Shown: positions 32,063 through 42,743 of the stretch, in pieces
How positions within the stretch are numbered: the stretch's first letter is position 1
How the letters are laid out: the number at the start of each line of letters is the position of its first letter
Assembly: GCA_963377175.1 (NCBI GenBank)
Contig: CAUJNA010001580.1
Span: 828,501 to 892,500, forward strand
Reading direction: 5' to 3'
Source of the DNA: Effrenium voratum
Lineage: Eukaryota > Sar > Dinophyceae > Suessiales > Symbiodiniaceae
Length of the DNA: 64,000 nt
Position numbers and translations under genes: made by a program
The notes under the pieces: generated by a model
The model's input: only the letters and a program-made list of their open reading frames with translations
What the model was told of the DNA's origin: nothing
Databases searched by the model: none

Positions 32063-32589
32063 CTAACAAACCACCACAGCTAGAGGAATCCCCTTCAGCC
32101 TCCCTTTTTTGGGATTCCAAATTCATTTGCCGGGGAGTAGTTCTTGTATTTGGAGCCAGATTCTCTGGCCAATACCCAAGAAGGGGCTCGAAATGGGGCA
32201 CTATACAGGGTAGGGGAGCAACTTGAAGAACCAAACACAGCATGATCAAAGACCATTTCTAGGGTGGATCCCCAGGTATGGAGCCATGTGGAACCATGCC
32301 GGGATAGGAATGGTCTTTATGAGCGGAAATGGGGTCAAGCTCTAACTAGGACATCATCTAAAAGCAGAGCCCAATTGATTTTCCTCAACTTGGTAAACCT
32401 CTCCTCGTTGAATGCCTTCGACAGGCAAGCGGAGCCCATGATCAAGATCACCTGGGTGCCATATTTATTGGGCCTCCTTGTTGCTTGGTGTTAAAGTTTT
32501 AACCGTTGTGGGATTCCCGGTCGGACACAAACCTGGCTCTCTTGACGCACCTCGCCTTTCACATTCAAAGGACTCCACGAACGTTCCTC

Positions 32590-32700
32590 ACAAAACCCAA
32601 TCTAAGAACACCGCCGTGCGGTTTGCCGCTTGCCAAGCGCAAGCTGGCTCCGAAAAGATGTCGGCGACGCTTTTCATAGAGCTGGACCATGGAAATTGTT
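32590..32700. other. exon-like island, strand unclear
   Basis: The plus frame contains AVRFAACQAQAGSEKMSATL. The minus frame contains FSEPACAWQAANRTAVFLDW. Both have good codon bias. Neighbouring exons here are on the minus strand. Confidence 0.35.
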
Positions 32701-32813
32701 TTGGGCAAAAGGCTCCCAATTGCAGGGCCCTCGAAATCGGGTGGAAGCTGTGATATTCAACAATGTACTTTGCACCATGCAGGAACTTGCTGGTACTCAG
32801 TATGGAATGAGCC

Positions 32814-32913
32814 AAGGGTGTTGGGAATCCACCCAGGGGCCCCCTCAAGGGAAACCATAAGGGATGGTTTCTCTCGGGGTCATTCCAATTCTCATTCCCT
32901 GCCTATCGCACCA
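32814..32913 (+). repeat. dispersed repeat C
   Basis: GGGTGTTGGGAATCC, CTCAAGGGAAACCATAAGGG, CTCGGGGTCATTCCAATTCT and CTATCGCACCAGCAAG. The last word is also found at 41560. Confidence 0.75.
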
Positions 32914-33166
32914 GCAAGGGAAGGGCCTGTTCGGCTCTAGGGAGAAAGTCATCCTGGCAAAGATATGTCCGAACCACGTAAAAAGGGACAGCCGTGATGT
33001 CCAACATGCGCAAGATGCTTGCTAACCATGCAAAAAAAAGTCTAGCCCAGCCCCAAAAAATATACAATAGCTATGGAGGAGACCCCAGAAGCTTGCAGCA
33101 GGGTTCCCGATAATTTCCCCCCGGTGGAATCCACTCGATGCTTCAAACGGAAGCCAGCAAGGACAC

Positions 33167-33241
33167 CTGCAACTTGTTGCGTCCAAACATGCTCCGCGCC
33201 CACGAGGCGAGCCGATGCCGGCTCACAAAAGCTTCTAGGTC
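33167..33241 (-). CDS. 75-bp exon, phase 0 both ends
   Basis: 25 codons, DLEAFVSRHRLASWARSMFG and five more, between TAACCTCTCTGGAG and a GTGTCC donor (33166). Phase 0 entry matches the donor of the exon at 33362. Third positions are strongly biased. A second open frame exists but breaks the phase. Function unknown. Confidence 0.58.
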
Positions 33242-33289
33242 CTCCAGAGAGGTTAGAATGAGGGTACCAACTTTTTGCTGTTGTCTACT

Positions 33290-33361
33290 TTAGTAGGGGA
33301 ACCCTCCCCCCAAAACAGGGGAAAAGGGCACTACTGGGGGACCTAGGTTAGGTTTCCTTAC
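33290..33361 (-). repeat. repeat A at a splice donor
   Basis: GGGGAACCCTCCCCCCAAAA, then AGGGGAAAAGGGCACTAC and GGGGGACCTAGG. On the minus strand it follows the GTAAGG donor within a few bases and makes up most of the 120-bp intron 33242-33361. Confidence 0.55.
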
Positions 33362-33509
33362 TTTGAGGGTGGCGAACTCTCCGACCCTTCGCTGCGGAAG
33401 CGGCAGAGTCCGTGACCGAACCCAGTGGGTCCGAAGAGTTTGGGCCCCCAGGCCGTCCTTGCGCATCGCAAGAAGCGCCTGTTTCACGGCAGCCCCCTCG
33501 TCCTGGTCA
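33362..33509 (-). CDS. 148-bp exon with consensus splice sites
   Basis: The acceptor is CTCTCCCAGTTTCTGCAG and the donor GTAAGG. One base plus 49 codons, including GAAVKQALLAMRKDGLGAQT and RTLPLPQRRVGEFATLK; strongly biased. The exon at 33167 continues it in frame. Among the best supported exons in the window. No family recognised. Confidence 0.65.
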
Positions 33510-34189
33510 CTGCAGAAACTGGGAGAGAAAATCTCCAAATCTCCAAACACCTGGTTGGACATCGAAAATATGGAAGAAAATCGGACAAACTGGGTAGACA
33601 CTGTGTAAAATCTCGAAAACTGGGCATGTGGTTTGAAGGTTTGCGCCAATGTTTGACTCTTGCGGTTTGGGAAGGGAGCAGTCCTGCACCTGTCGAAGCG
33701 TGTTAAATCGAGTAATTAGTGTTCAAACTTTGAACGTGTCTCGTTTCGAATTCCCTTTGTGTTCATGGTCTGGTTGTTTCAACTGATTCAGCAAGTAACC
33801 TGAATCCCAGCGAAACATTATTGTCAAGTGAATGTGATTGTGAAAGAAACACTGAAGGAGAGGTGCGCTTTCCAAGAAATTGGGCCCTGGAAAGGAACTG
33901 GCTGGATTGATCTTTGGCATCTGGGCCTCCCATTGTTGGAAACATGAGGCGTGGGGTTGGGTGGTGTGTTTCTCTCACCCAGTTGGGATGGCAAAAGAGG
34001 CAACGCGCACCCTTTTAGGAAGCACTCGCTTGTCTATGGGACCTGGGGATTTATCAGGTTGGCGAAGCATCCCGCTCCAGTATCCTGGTTTCTCCTGACC
34101 CTGTCATCTCCCGCTTGAAACAGAGTCCGGGGCTTTCCTGACTATCCCGCTCTTGAACATTGATATGGTTGGCCTGTTTCAGAAAATCA

Positions 34190-34303
34190 TGGCTTGGCAA
34201 CAGCTGGCCGGATTGAATAGGTATGCCCTCAGGAGAGGTGCAAAGATCCAGTCCCGTGATGGGACTAGATCCTGGTGACGGTGACGTTGGGTGCCGCCGA
34301 AAC
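34190..34303 (-). CDS. exon candidate
   Basis: The minus frame contains QDLVPSRDWIFAPLLRAYLF with good bias, and a possible acceptor CCGTCACCAG gives phase 0 entry. Donor not identified. It lies upstream of, and on the same strand as, the 33-kb exons. Confidence 0.38.
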
Positions 34304-34984
34304 AAGGAGGGTCCGTCAATTCAAGAAGGGTCCACCTGCAAATGGGATACGTGCCAATCAAAACCTGGGATGCCTTCACGGCCAGGAACGCAATAGCTTT
34401 CATTTTTCATGATAGCCTTATGTCCTGTAGCCAGACCCAAGCGAGTCGCAATCAAAACCAGGCACGGGCCTGTAAGTAAACCCTAGAGCCAACAGTCAAA
34501 AGAACGGACATCCCCTATGAGCCCTATTGTTGAGAAACTGTCCCTTGCTTTACCCAAATCAGCTGTGATCTTGGCCTACCCGAGACGAGAACGAACTCTG
34601 CCCATGGAAATAAACCATGTCAGGGTTACTTCTTCTTTTTTTTTTTCGTCCCAAGGTAGACGTAGACCTAGGGTTCCTCCGAAAGGGGAAATCAACCTCT
34701 GAGCTGAAGTCCTGTAGTCAAAAAAAATGAAACCTGACCCTTGCGACACCAAAGGCCATTCGTGTTCCCGGTATCACAAGTGCCAACCTAAGACCAAGCT
34801 TAAGAGCCTCTTGGACTCCCTAAACTTGCTGCTTGAAAGGAACAAATCCCAGGGGGAAAAAAACCACGTGTTGTTCAAACAAAACAAACGTTCCAAAAAC
34901 AAAGGGCCACATCTAGGTCTAGCAATGAATCCCAAAAAGGCGGGGGGGGCCACCCCCCCCCCCCCGGTCCCGCCGTTTGGGATG

Positions 34985-35054
34985 TCCTGATCGTCTCTGG
35001 GCACCGGCCGCCGCAGGCGCGGCACCAGCACCCGCTGCGCCAGCTGGGCCGCAC
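34985..35054 (-). CDS. very GC-rich exon candidate
   Basis: After GGGGCTTCTTTGAG the minus frame reads AAQLAQRVLVPRLRRPVPRD, then DQDIP. Almost every third base is G or C. Other frames are open but rich in Cys/Trp/Arg. Donor not clear. A C/G homopolymer region follows. Confidence 0.5.
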
Positions 35055-35190
35055 CTCAAAGAAGCCCCAAAAGAGCCGCCGGTAGAAGAAAAAACAAAAC
35101 ACTGGGGGTTATTCATCAACGGTTCTTGGGCCCTAGGGTTCTGAGAACCTTTCTGGGGAGCAGAGGGGCCAGAGGGACCCCAGAAAATCT

Positions 35191-35345
35191 GGGCTGTCCG
35201 TTTTCAGATCCCCGGCCAAAAGACGAATGTTTGACCCCAGAGGGATGCTTGACAAATACAAACTGGGCTGTCCGTTTTTTTCAGATCCGCTAAGAGATGA
35301 AAGTTTTAGTGGGTTAGATCGAAACTACCACAAAACCCTGTGGGT
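35191..35345 (+). repeat. dispersed repeat B, partly doubled
   Basis: GGGCTGTCCGTTTTCAGATC at 35191 and again at 35264, then CGCTAAGAGATGAAAG, TTTTAGTGGGTTAGATCG and CTACCACAAAACCC. Two starts share one end. Confidence 0.8.
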
Positions 35346-35430
35346 TTTATCTTGGTGTCCCCAATAAACATCACAAACGCAGACTATGTTTAATTTGGCT
35401 CGAAAGGTGATGCTTGACAACGAACAAACT

Positions 35431-35545
35431 GGACTGTCCAAACTGATCCCCTGCTAGAAGATTAACTCTTTTAAATGGAAACTGCCACTAAACCCCCAAA
35501 AGCTTTAAAACAAAAAAACATGCATGCCTGGGAACCATGAAAATA
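35431..35545 (+). repeat. dispersed repeat B
   Basis: GGACTGTCCAAACTGATCCC, CTGCTAGAAGATTAACTC, TTTTAAATGGAAACTGCCAC, TAAACCCCCAAAAGC and CCTGGGAACCATGAAAA. Confidence 0.85.
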
Positions 35546-35699
35546 AATGTCGGGTCTCGGTTTGGTGTCTGTACACCAAGCTGATGGGTTCCCCCAACAA
35601 AGACACATGAACATGTATCTTTCTTGGGCTGTTTTCCCCTGTTGGTTGCCTTTGACGAGATACCAAAGGAGAAATCTCACCATTTCAGTTACCAAACTT

Positions 35700-36400
35700 T
35701 GAGACAAACCCAAAACAACTAATGTTTAACCGAATGGGGCCTAAAACTTGTTAGCTGGCAGTAGGGGGGGGTAAAGGACATCTCCGTTGGATGCTTTCAA
35801 ATGGGCGCCAGCTGGAAGAAAGACAACATAGAAGCCAGCTGGGTCCATTAAAGCAAACACGTCATGTGGAGAAGCTCTCAAGTGACTTTTGGGGATGGAA
35901 GCTCCGTTTAAACGGAATGAGTTTCGTGAGCTCCAAAAGTAGTGACCCTGGTTCCACTAGGCTCCAAAAAACACCAGATACAGAACTCGATTACTGCAAA
36001 CGAAGCTGCAAATCTACCCAAGTACAAAGTGTTTCATGATTAATGTGTTTTTTTTTCGTGAAGAAGATTCTCAAATAGCATATTTTTGAATGAACGCCTG
36101 CTAAGAAAGGCAAATCTGATAAAGCAGAAAGACCAACCACAATTACACTGCAAGAAAAGGGTGGTGCTTGCGTAACGCCCCATGTCACGCATATCTTGTG
36201 GAGCAAAAGGGGGAGAAACCAAAAGTTGCAAAACATGGAACCCTTCTCACATGGGTCGGCTTTTAACTCGGTCTGTACGTGTTTGATGCTGCCCTTTTAC
36301 AAAAGCCACATGCCCCTGATGTGCGTCAAAGGTAATTGCCTTTGGGTTCCTTGGTGACACAGCCCCAATCAATACGGATCCTGAAACTCATCAAGGTAGA
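35700..36400. other. no gene seen
   Basis: Mixed sequence with only short unbiased frames. A weak repeat-A-like piece lies at about 36260-36320. Confidence 0.35.
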
Positions 36401-36489
36401 GGCTCCCTAGAACAATTGGGAACGTCAAGCAAATTCCAAGTCCCAAATCTATTAATCAACCAGGGATTAATCAATCCCGGGTTCTCATG

Positions 36490-36661
36490 ATCCTTGATTC
36501 TAAACGTTGGTTCCCCATGCTGCACCATCGTTCTTGAAAAAAATGCAAATTCCCCGTACGGTTTTCTGGAAACAATGCCTAGACAGAATGGGGAGGTTGC
36601 CGGTTTCCCCGGGTGCGCTGTGTTGGGTGCAAGAACTCCACACTCCAGCAGCGTTGCTGCC
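36490..36661 (-). CDS. exon candidate; plus strand also open
   Basis: After TCTCGTGCGTTTGGCAG the minus frame reads TLLECGVLAPNTAHPGKPAT and onward (GIVSRKPYGEFAFFSR). The plus strand has its own plausible frame (NGEVAGFPGCAVLGARTPHS). Neighbouring exons are minus. Confidence 0.36.
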
Positions 36662-37091
36662 AAACGCACGAGATCCAAATAGGCGGCACCGTGGATTATA
36701 TAAAAGAAATGTTGAAGACTTGTTTACTCAAATAGCCTTCCCACAAAGCTCTCTGTCCAATCACGGAAGTGCACAGGGGGGTTGGAGGACTACCATCATC
36801 TTGGAAACGGCCTGTTCACTTACATGATTGGAAAAGAGCGCAATGTGGGCGTGTCTGAAAATTGGGGCTTCCCGAAAGTGGAGGATTCCTGCTTCCCCAA
36901 ATTGGGGCCAACCCTGCGGGCACATAGCGACCGAAAAGCGTTTTTCTATATATACATATACATTGATATACATATTGGTGTGTCCCAAAAATAGCGGAGC
37001 CCAGAACATGGATACTCTACTTGTGTAAAACCGCTCCAGCAGGGGTACCCTCTTAAAAATCTCACACCCATATGTGAATCACCTTCTGAAG

Positions 37092-37301
37092 ATGTGTGGC
37101 CTTGCGCAACAATGGTGCGACTACTGTGACAGTTGCCAGTTATTGCGGGTCACACAACAAATCATTCAGGGTCACCACCCTCCAACAATTTCGCCTTGTG
37201 GCTGTAAATCAGCTTTCACAAGCCTGGTTTGTCCGGTGTATTTGGTGAGGTCCGCTATTTTGGGACAAATTCAAAGCTGGCATCAAGCCCGGGTGATGTA
37301 G
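37092..37301 (+). CDS. Cys-rich coding candidate
   Basis: It starts ATGTGTGGC after CACCTTCTGAAG. Residues 9-18 read WCDYCDSCQL, a C-x2-C-x2-C cluster, with good bias for about 30 codons and weaker after. It could be a metal-binding segment. The 3' end is uncertain. Confidence 0.35.
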   Translation: MCGLAQQWCDYCDSCQLLRVTQQIIQGHHPPTISPCGCKSAFTSLVCPVYLVRSAILGQIQSWHQARVM

Positions 37302-37520
37302 TCCCTATGAAACCCGCGACCTTTTTATATGGGCATGGCATGACCTCCTTTGTTAGTCTCTCCTTTTGAAGGTTACCCTTCTATTGATTCAAACGGCCAA
37401 AACCATGCGAAAACCGACTCGCAAGGACTTGCGAGCGCCTGCTACCAGCAGCACGCCCTGCTGGTTTGGCGGCAACTGGCAGCAACCGGTGGCGCAAACC
37501 CGCAAAGCGCTGCAATACCG

Positions 37521-37521
37521 C

Positions 37522-37552
<31 letters not shown>

Positions 37553-38150
37553 CAGCAAGCCAGCCAGCCAGCCAGCCAGCAAGCAAGCAAGCAAGCCGGC
37601 GGGCAGGCAGGCAGGCAGGCAGGCAGGCAAGCAAGAGTGCAAAGACAAACAAGCAACAAAGGACAAACAAGCAAGCAAACTAAAGAAACCCACAATCAAG
37701 CAATCAAACAAAGAAGCAAGGAAGCAACCAAGTAAACAGGCAAACAGCCCAACGTACAAACGGGCAAACAAGCGAACAAGCAAACAATGAAACAAGGAAA
37801 CAAGGAAAACGAGCAAAACGAGCAAAACGAGCAAGCACGCAACCAAGCAAGCAGGCAGGAAGGCCGGCAGGCAGGCAAGCAAGCAGACAAAAAAACAAAC
37901 AAACAAACAGGCAGACCAAGCGAAGGCAAATGAAACAAACAAAGCAAACAACAACAAGCAAACTAAACAAAGGCAAACAACAAAAAACAACACAAAGACA
38001 AAGACGAGAGCGACAGCCCGACTGACCGACCAACCGACCGACCGACCAACCAACCAACCAACCAACCAACCAACCACGCACCCAACTAGACAAACCCAAG
38101 CGCTAACCAAACAAACAAACCATCAACCAAAAAACAATCAAACGAACGAA
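37521..38150. repeat. GCAA/CAGG/AACC-type microsatellite block
   Basis: About 630 bp that shifts from AAGC and CAGC through CAGG to AACAA and finally AACC/CGAC units. Cys/Leu-rich minus frames (up to 222 codons) and Lys/Gln/Ser plus frames are artefacts. Confidence 0.95.
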
Positions 38151-38199
38151 CTTACTAAGAAACGAAACTGCCAGCAGGCTAAACTCAGAGCTTTGTTCT

Positions 38200-39100
38200 A
38201 CTAGACAAGGAAAAATGCATTCCGGTCCCTAGTAGAAACTATACCAAATGAGAGCAAACGTAAATGAGATGGCAAACGGGGCCCTCGGGCTGTGCTCGCA
38301 TTGCGAAAGCAAAAAAAGCAAAGCAATGGATTTCCGCGCATGATCATGGTTGCTTCAAAAAACGTGGCACAACGGTGGACATGTGGGTGGTAAAGGGCTA
38401 GCAAGGGAAACCAAACCCAGTCTCCACCTGTGTGATCAGATATCATCTCTTAGAGTCTGGGACAACCGTGACTACGCAGTAACAAGCAACATGACACCGG
38501 TGGAAAAGGCATGCCAAGTTCTATCAACTCTGAAAGAAAATGCCCTTGCTGACAACAGCGGGCCCTTGCTGACAACAACGTTCAAGGGGAGGCAGTAGTC
38601 CGCCTTGCAGACCCAGGAATTGAGCAAGCTGTTTCGTGGAGTAGGGGACATGTAAGCAAACTGGTTTCCTTTTGGCCTCCCTTGAAAGCACTATCCCAGT
38701 CCCGAATTGACTGGCCAGACACACGCCCCATGTAGCAAAAGGATCGGATTCGGCCCTGCTCCGTGGCCCCGCCACTGACAGACAGTCAACCCCCAAGTGG
38801 TAATCTCATGGGCTAAATTCTAGTAAGGCCCCAAGGGGCAGTTCCTGACTCTCACTTCCGAGCGGCAAGAAAGGCTTTACGCCTTCTGTTCTCCACCAAC
38901 ATGGTCTTCCCAAAACGTGTGATGTGAGGACTTTGAACACCCTTTGACCCATCAAAAAGCAGGTGCTTTCCCCAAAAAAGGTTGGTCACGGGGCCATGGC
39001 CAAAACTGCTTTGATATCTCGGGCCATAGTCATGCTATGGTTGTCTGATTTCCTATAGAGGGGTCAATGACTGTCCCAATTTCAAGCCAAAGACCCATGG
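38200..39100. other. no gene seen; one repeat-A-like piece
   Basis: No biased frame. TGGTTTCCTTTTGGCCTCCC at about 38661 resembles the core of repeat A. Confidence 0.35.
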
Positions 39101-39126
39101 CCAATAGTGTGACCTTGTAATATAGA

Positions 39127-39224
39127 TGGGTTTCCCTGGTAAATGGGGTGCATATGTTTGTTCAACCCATCTAAACCGGTGGAACTCATCTATTTCTTTG
39201 TCCAGACCGATCAAAACCGACGAC
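39127..39224 (-). repeat. dispersed repeat D, begins at a splice donor
   Basis: Shares ACCCATCTAAACC, GGTGGAACTCATCTATTTC and GATCAAAACCGACGAC with the copy at 41738. On the minus strand it begins GTCGTC directly after the exon at 39225-39307. Confidence 0.75.
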
Positions 39225-39307
39225 CCATGCAGCTCATGGCCCACTCCTGTGCCAGAATTGCGAACTCCTTCCTGAAGCCCTGCAGCTCCGCCCTAAGGTT
39301 GCGCCAG
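39225..39307 (-). CDS. 83-bp exon, coiled-coil-like
   Basis: After CCGAACATTCGCTCAG: one base, 27 codons including RNLRAELQGFRKEFAILAQE, and one base before GTCGTC. Strong codon bias and a heptad-like hydrophobic pattern. The plus strand is also open (MQLMAHSCARIANSF) but less natural. Function unknown. Confidence 0.55.
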
Positions 39308-39681
39308 CTGAGCGAATGTTCGGGACCCGGACCTTTTTGGGGGAGTCCTCTAGGACTGCTCTTTGTTCGAGTTCCAGGTGCTCCACGACAGGAGAGGGAC
39401 ATGTTGAAGAGTGGTAAATCTGCCAGATTTATAGTGGGTGCCCCAAAAGTGGTGGATTTACAAAATCCTCGGTTCCCATTCAGCGTCAACTCAAAAAGAG
39501 CCTGCATAGAATTCACTACCCAGACGTGATGCTAAAAATGGATCAGAAAGGAAGATGCCGGGACCCCTGTTCAAAGGGGTCTGTTTTCCCTTTGGGCACC
39601 TTGTGGAGGGGAGGGGGACCAGCTGCGGTGCGGGCAAGGGCTGTCATGTATTCTCAGCGTGAGGTAAAGCCAAACTAAGTC

Positions 39682-40227
39682 ATGGCCAGAGCAGAAAATG
39701 TGAGTACCCTCCTATCCGCCAAGGACCCTGACTTTTTGGGGAGCAAGACGTGTCTTCCTTTAAAAGAGGCCATTTCTCTGGAGGCTTCCATGGCAACGAC
39801 AGAAAGATCGTGGTGGACAGGGTTTTTCAGGGTTCGATTTCAGAAGGACGCCTCCTCCAAAAAGGGCACTGGAGGTCTCGTGACTCCTGTGGCTCAGACG
39901 CGCCATTGCCGCAGAAAGCGCTGCAATCCCGAAAGGCTGTCCGAACCCAAAAGGCAACCAGGTGCCTGGTGGGTGCCTGAAGGCACATCTAGGGGAAAAT
40001 CACAATTTTGCATGTTCCCTAATTTTGAGACAGTGACAGCAGCCCTTGATACATATAATTCCCAAACCAAATTACTTCTTTGCGCAAGGGACATGAGTCA
40101 TGAGAAAATTAGAGGGCACCCCTATTTTTTTATGGGAAGGATTTGGGTTGACCCCCCACTAATGACTTGGTCAGTTGTTGAGATCACGGAGTTATTGCTC
40201 CACAGTACCCTGTGCCCCTGCTCATGA
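39682..40227 (+). CDS. long open frame, weak support
   Basis: 181 codons starting ATGGCC. Parts are plausible (NFETVTAALDTYNSQTKLLL), but codon bias is weak and a repeat-A-like piece lies in it at 39730-39790. Possibly chance. Confidence 0.22.
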   Translation: MARAENVSTLLSAKDPDFLGSKTCLPLKEAISLEASMATTERSWWTGFFRVRFQKDASSKKGTGGLVTPVAQTRHCRRKRCNPERLSEPKRQPGAWWVPEGTSRGKSQFCMFPNFETVTAALDTYNSQTKLLLCARDMSHEKIRGHPYFFMGRIWVDPPLMTWSVVEITELLLHSTLCPCS

Positions 40228-40902
40228 CATGGCGTAAGTCCTGTATCCTCGGGAACTCTAATGACTGTTCATGGCTGGTTTACCGGTTTACCGTTTTTCC
40301 CTGTACATCCGTGCGAAAGGGGTGTCCCCCGATTGGATGTCCTCCAACTCGACCCCCCCCCCCAACTTTTTGGGATGTGCTTGACAGCACGAGGTAAACC
40401 CGAACAACAAACGCAAGCAGTTCCCCTCCACGAAGGACTGGTGTGAGAAAGCCTGTCCAATTTAAAAGAAAGCAGTTCAATCCAGAGTGGGTGTCAGCGC
40501 CTCCCTGACAGGACTCCCGCGAAAGTGATGAAGTGTTGTTTACTTCAACCGAGCAAGGGGAACACAACACCCCGGCACCTCCGGCCCACTGAAGTCCAGC
40601 AAACCAACGGGGGAATCTCGGTAGGAACTCATGTGGCGATGAACTTTCTTTGGGGACCCTATGGACATCATTTGGATGGGGTATTCTTGACACCAGCCAT
40701 GTGCCGGGAAATTCCAAGCATAACTCACAGCCAAATGTCCGCAAGCCCTTTGCCTGCCAACACCCTGCTCTAACCTCCCCCTCGGTACTCGCAAACGAGA
40801 ATATCATGTATGCCAAGTGCCAAGTTCAAAGCTTCTCTATTGTCATAAGGTAATCAGAGAGTCCCCTGACTTGGTTGAACATAAACGCCCCGTGTCCCTC
40901 CC

Positions 40903-40985
40903 CAAAGGGGCGTTTAGAACCCCGTTTGGTTGGTTTGAAGGGGAAACCAAAGAAACCACAATTTTGGGGAGCAACAATTTAAGAA
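40903..40985 (-). repeat. dispersed repeat A (reverse)
   Basis: GGGGCGTTTAGAACCCCGTT, TGGTTGGTTTGAAGGGGAAA and CCAAAGAAACCACAATTTTG. It lies in the intron downstream of the exon at 41045-41113. Confidence 0.75.
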
Positions 40986-41044
40986 TTTCGAAGCCGAACT
41001 CCACCCCTGACCCCCCCCCCTCCCTACCCCCCCCACCCCTGCAC

Positions 41045-41113
41045 CAAACGCAGGCCACAGCTCTCAGCTTCCCGCTCCGGAACCAGGGGCTGCAGCCGCT
41101 GTAGCATCTCAGC
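41045..41113 (-). CDS. 69-bp exon, phase 0 both ends
   Basis: After AAGTGACAG, 23 codons: AEMLQRLQPLVPEREAESCG plus three, then a GTGCAG donor. Strong codon bias and a helix-like peptide. Its phase matches the upstream exon at 41254. Confidence 0.6.
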
Positions 41114-41253
41114 CTGTCACTTCCCTCGGCTATAGGGTGTCTTGTTTTCCAGCTGAAAGCCCTGGGTCCTCTTCTCAAATAAGCTCTGTACCACCTGGGC
41201 TTGTTTTTTGGGGGTCTGGTTTTGTTCGTCTTTGTGGGGAGACCAAAACCAAC

Positions 41254-41316
41254 TACGTATTCGGGAATTCCGAACCGAGTTGAGGCTTTTGCCCACTTCG
41301 AACCCTTCGCGCTGGT
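41254..41316 (-). CDS. 63-bp exon, phase 0 both ends
   Basis: After CTTGGTTGCTAAG, 21 codons: TSAKGSKWAKASTRFGIPEY and Val, then GTTGGT. It continues in frame into the exon at 41045 across a 140-bp intron. Unknown family. Confidence 0.48.
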
Positions 41317-41478
41317 CTTAGCAACCAAGGATTCACCCCGGCTTTTATCATGGGAATCACCTTGGTTGTTTACCATGAGCCAAGGTGATTGAGCAACCCT
41401 GGTTTGTAGCCCCAGCGCCAAAGAGCTGTCTCAACCTCCACGGTAATTTGCCACATAAAGGCCACGTATGCTTGGCGC

Positions 41479-41572
41479 TCAGCAGGGAAGGAGGGAATGA
41501 ACCATGAGGATTCCCTTAAAGGAAACGATAGGGGATGGTTTGTAGGGGGGCATTTCTATCGCACCAGCAAGT
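41479..41572 (+). repeat. dispersed repeat C (partial)
   Basis: GAGGATTCCCTTAAAGGAAA, CGATAGGGGATGGTTTGTAG and TCTATCGCACCAGCAAG, in the order of the copies at 18025 and 32814. Confidence 0.7.
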
Positions 41573-41737
41573 ATGCAAGCTTGTGCAAACTTTGGTTTCC
41601 CTTCCTCCAAGCATAGGATCCGTCCGATCAGCTGGGCTTTCCAAAGAAGAGAAAGACGGGCCAACTGGCGTGCACCTCGCAATGGAAATTCCAAATGGCC
41701 AATTCTGCTCTAAAGACTGCAAAGGGCCGTCCCAAAC

Positions 41738-41842
41738 ATAGGTTTCCCTTTGGAAAACTAGATGGGTATGGGGCATCAAACCCATCTAAACCAGTGGAAC
41801 CCATCTATTTCCTTTTCCAAACTAACCCATCCAAAGTTGACA
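41738..41842 (-). repeat. dispersed repeat D
   Basis: ATGGGGCATCAAACCCATCT, AAACCAGTGGAACCCATCTA and TTTCCTTTTCCAAACTAACC. On the minus strand its edge is again GTCAAC. Confidence 0.75.
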
Positions 41843-41973
41843 CTCCGGGTGAGGGAACTCCTGTTGGTTTTTGAAGCGAAGCCAAAAGGAAGCCCGCCAT
41901 GTTCTGCTTGATTCCCCCTAGTTTACATATCCACAAGGCACAGTCGGGAACCCAAAAAGGGGAGACCATCCGC

Positions 41974-42011
41974 CTGAGGCCCAGACCTCCCGCTCAGAAC
42001 GGCTCTGCTTC
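41974..42011 (-). CDS. 38-bp exon candidate, possible GC donor
   Basis: Between CCGATTCGCGCAG and GCGGAT the minus frame reads KQSRSEREVWAS with biased third positions. Small and charged; boundaries rest on AG and a GC donor. Confidence 0.38.
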
Positions 42012-42550
42012 CTGCGCGAATCGGTGGGACCACAACGGATTTGCAATATGGGTCTGTTTTGTTTGGAGTTGGTTCCCCTTTTTCGATGGCTAAGGATAAA
42101 AGGAAACGGGTTGGCCCAAGCCTCCTTTGGCTTCAAATCAAGGGCAAGGGGCTACTGTTCTGTTTTCACATGTTGCCTGCAAAAACACGCTGTTCCCGCC
42201 AAAAAGAGACGGGACCCCCCCGTACAGGGCCAATTGGGACACCTCAGGCTGGGACTTGATTGCGAAAAGGATCGCTTGGATAAGGTAAGTGGCCTGAAAA
42301 AAATAGTGTTCATATATTAGTTCGGTTACCATGCTTTAGAACAAATCCCAACCTGCCTGAATCAAAGCTCAGTGTTCATCTCGAGGGTATTCAACCGGCA
42401 CCAACAGGAGAGGTCCTTCTGTCACCTTGTGGGGAACAGGATGGCGGAGCGCAAAAAGTGCCCAGGAATGCAGTGGGAACGAAGCGAGTAACAAGCCAAC
42501 CTCTTTGTCTGCGGTTAATCCATCAGCTGGCAACTATTAGCAGACTTTCT

Positions 42551-42639
42551 GGTGGGTGGTTGGTGGTGGGTAGTGGGGGTGGTGGTGGTGGTGGGGGTGG
42601 TGGTGGGTGGGTGGTGGGGGTGGTGGGTGGTAGGTGGTT
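42551..42639. repeat. GGT/GGTG microsatellite
   Basis: GGTGGTGGGGGTGGTGGTGG and similar words; G-rich on the plus strand. Confidence 0.9.
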
Positions 42640-42669
42640 GATCACGCCGAAGGCAGGCAGAGGTAACAG

Positions 42670-42743
42670 GTAGAATGCCCGCCGGCAAAGTGAGCTCGCT
42701 GTACTGCAAGCAAGCTGATCGATCAGCCCTGATCGGGCTCCAG
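42670..42743 (+). CDS. exon candidate with GTAACA donor
   Basis: It starts after GAGGTAACAG and includes MPAGKVSSLYCKQADRSALI, ending CTCCAG before GTAACA. Strong codon bias. The same frame stays open to 42878 (FDRARETLLQRVLPVVSDVW), so the donor may not be used. Confidence 0.48.

Noticed and set aside
37381..38110. 222-codon Cys/Leu/Ala-rich minus frame
   Set aside because: Translation of the GCAA/CAGG/AACC block.
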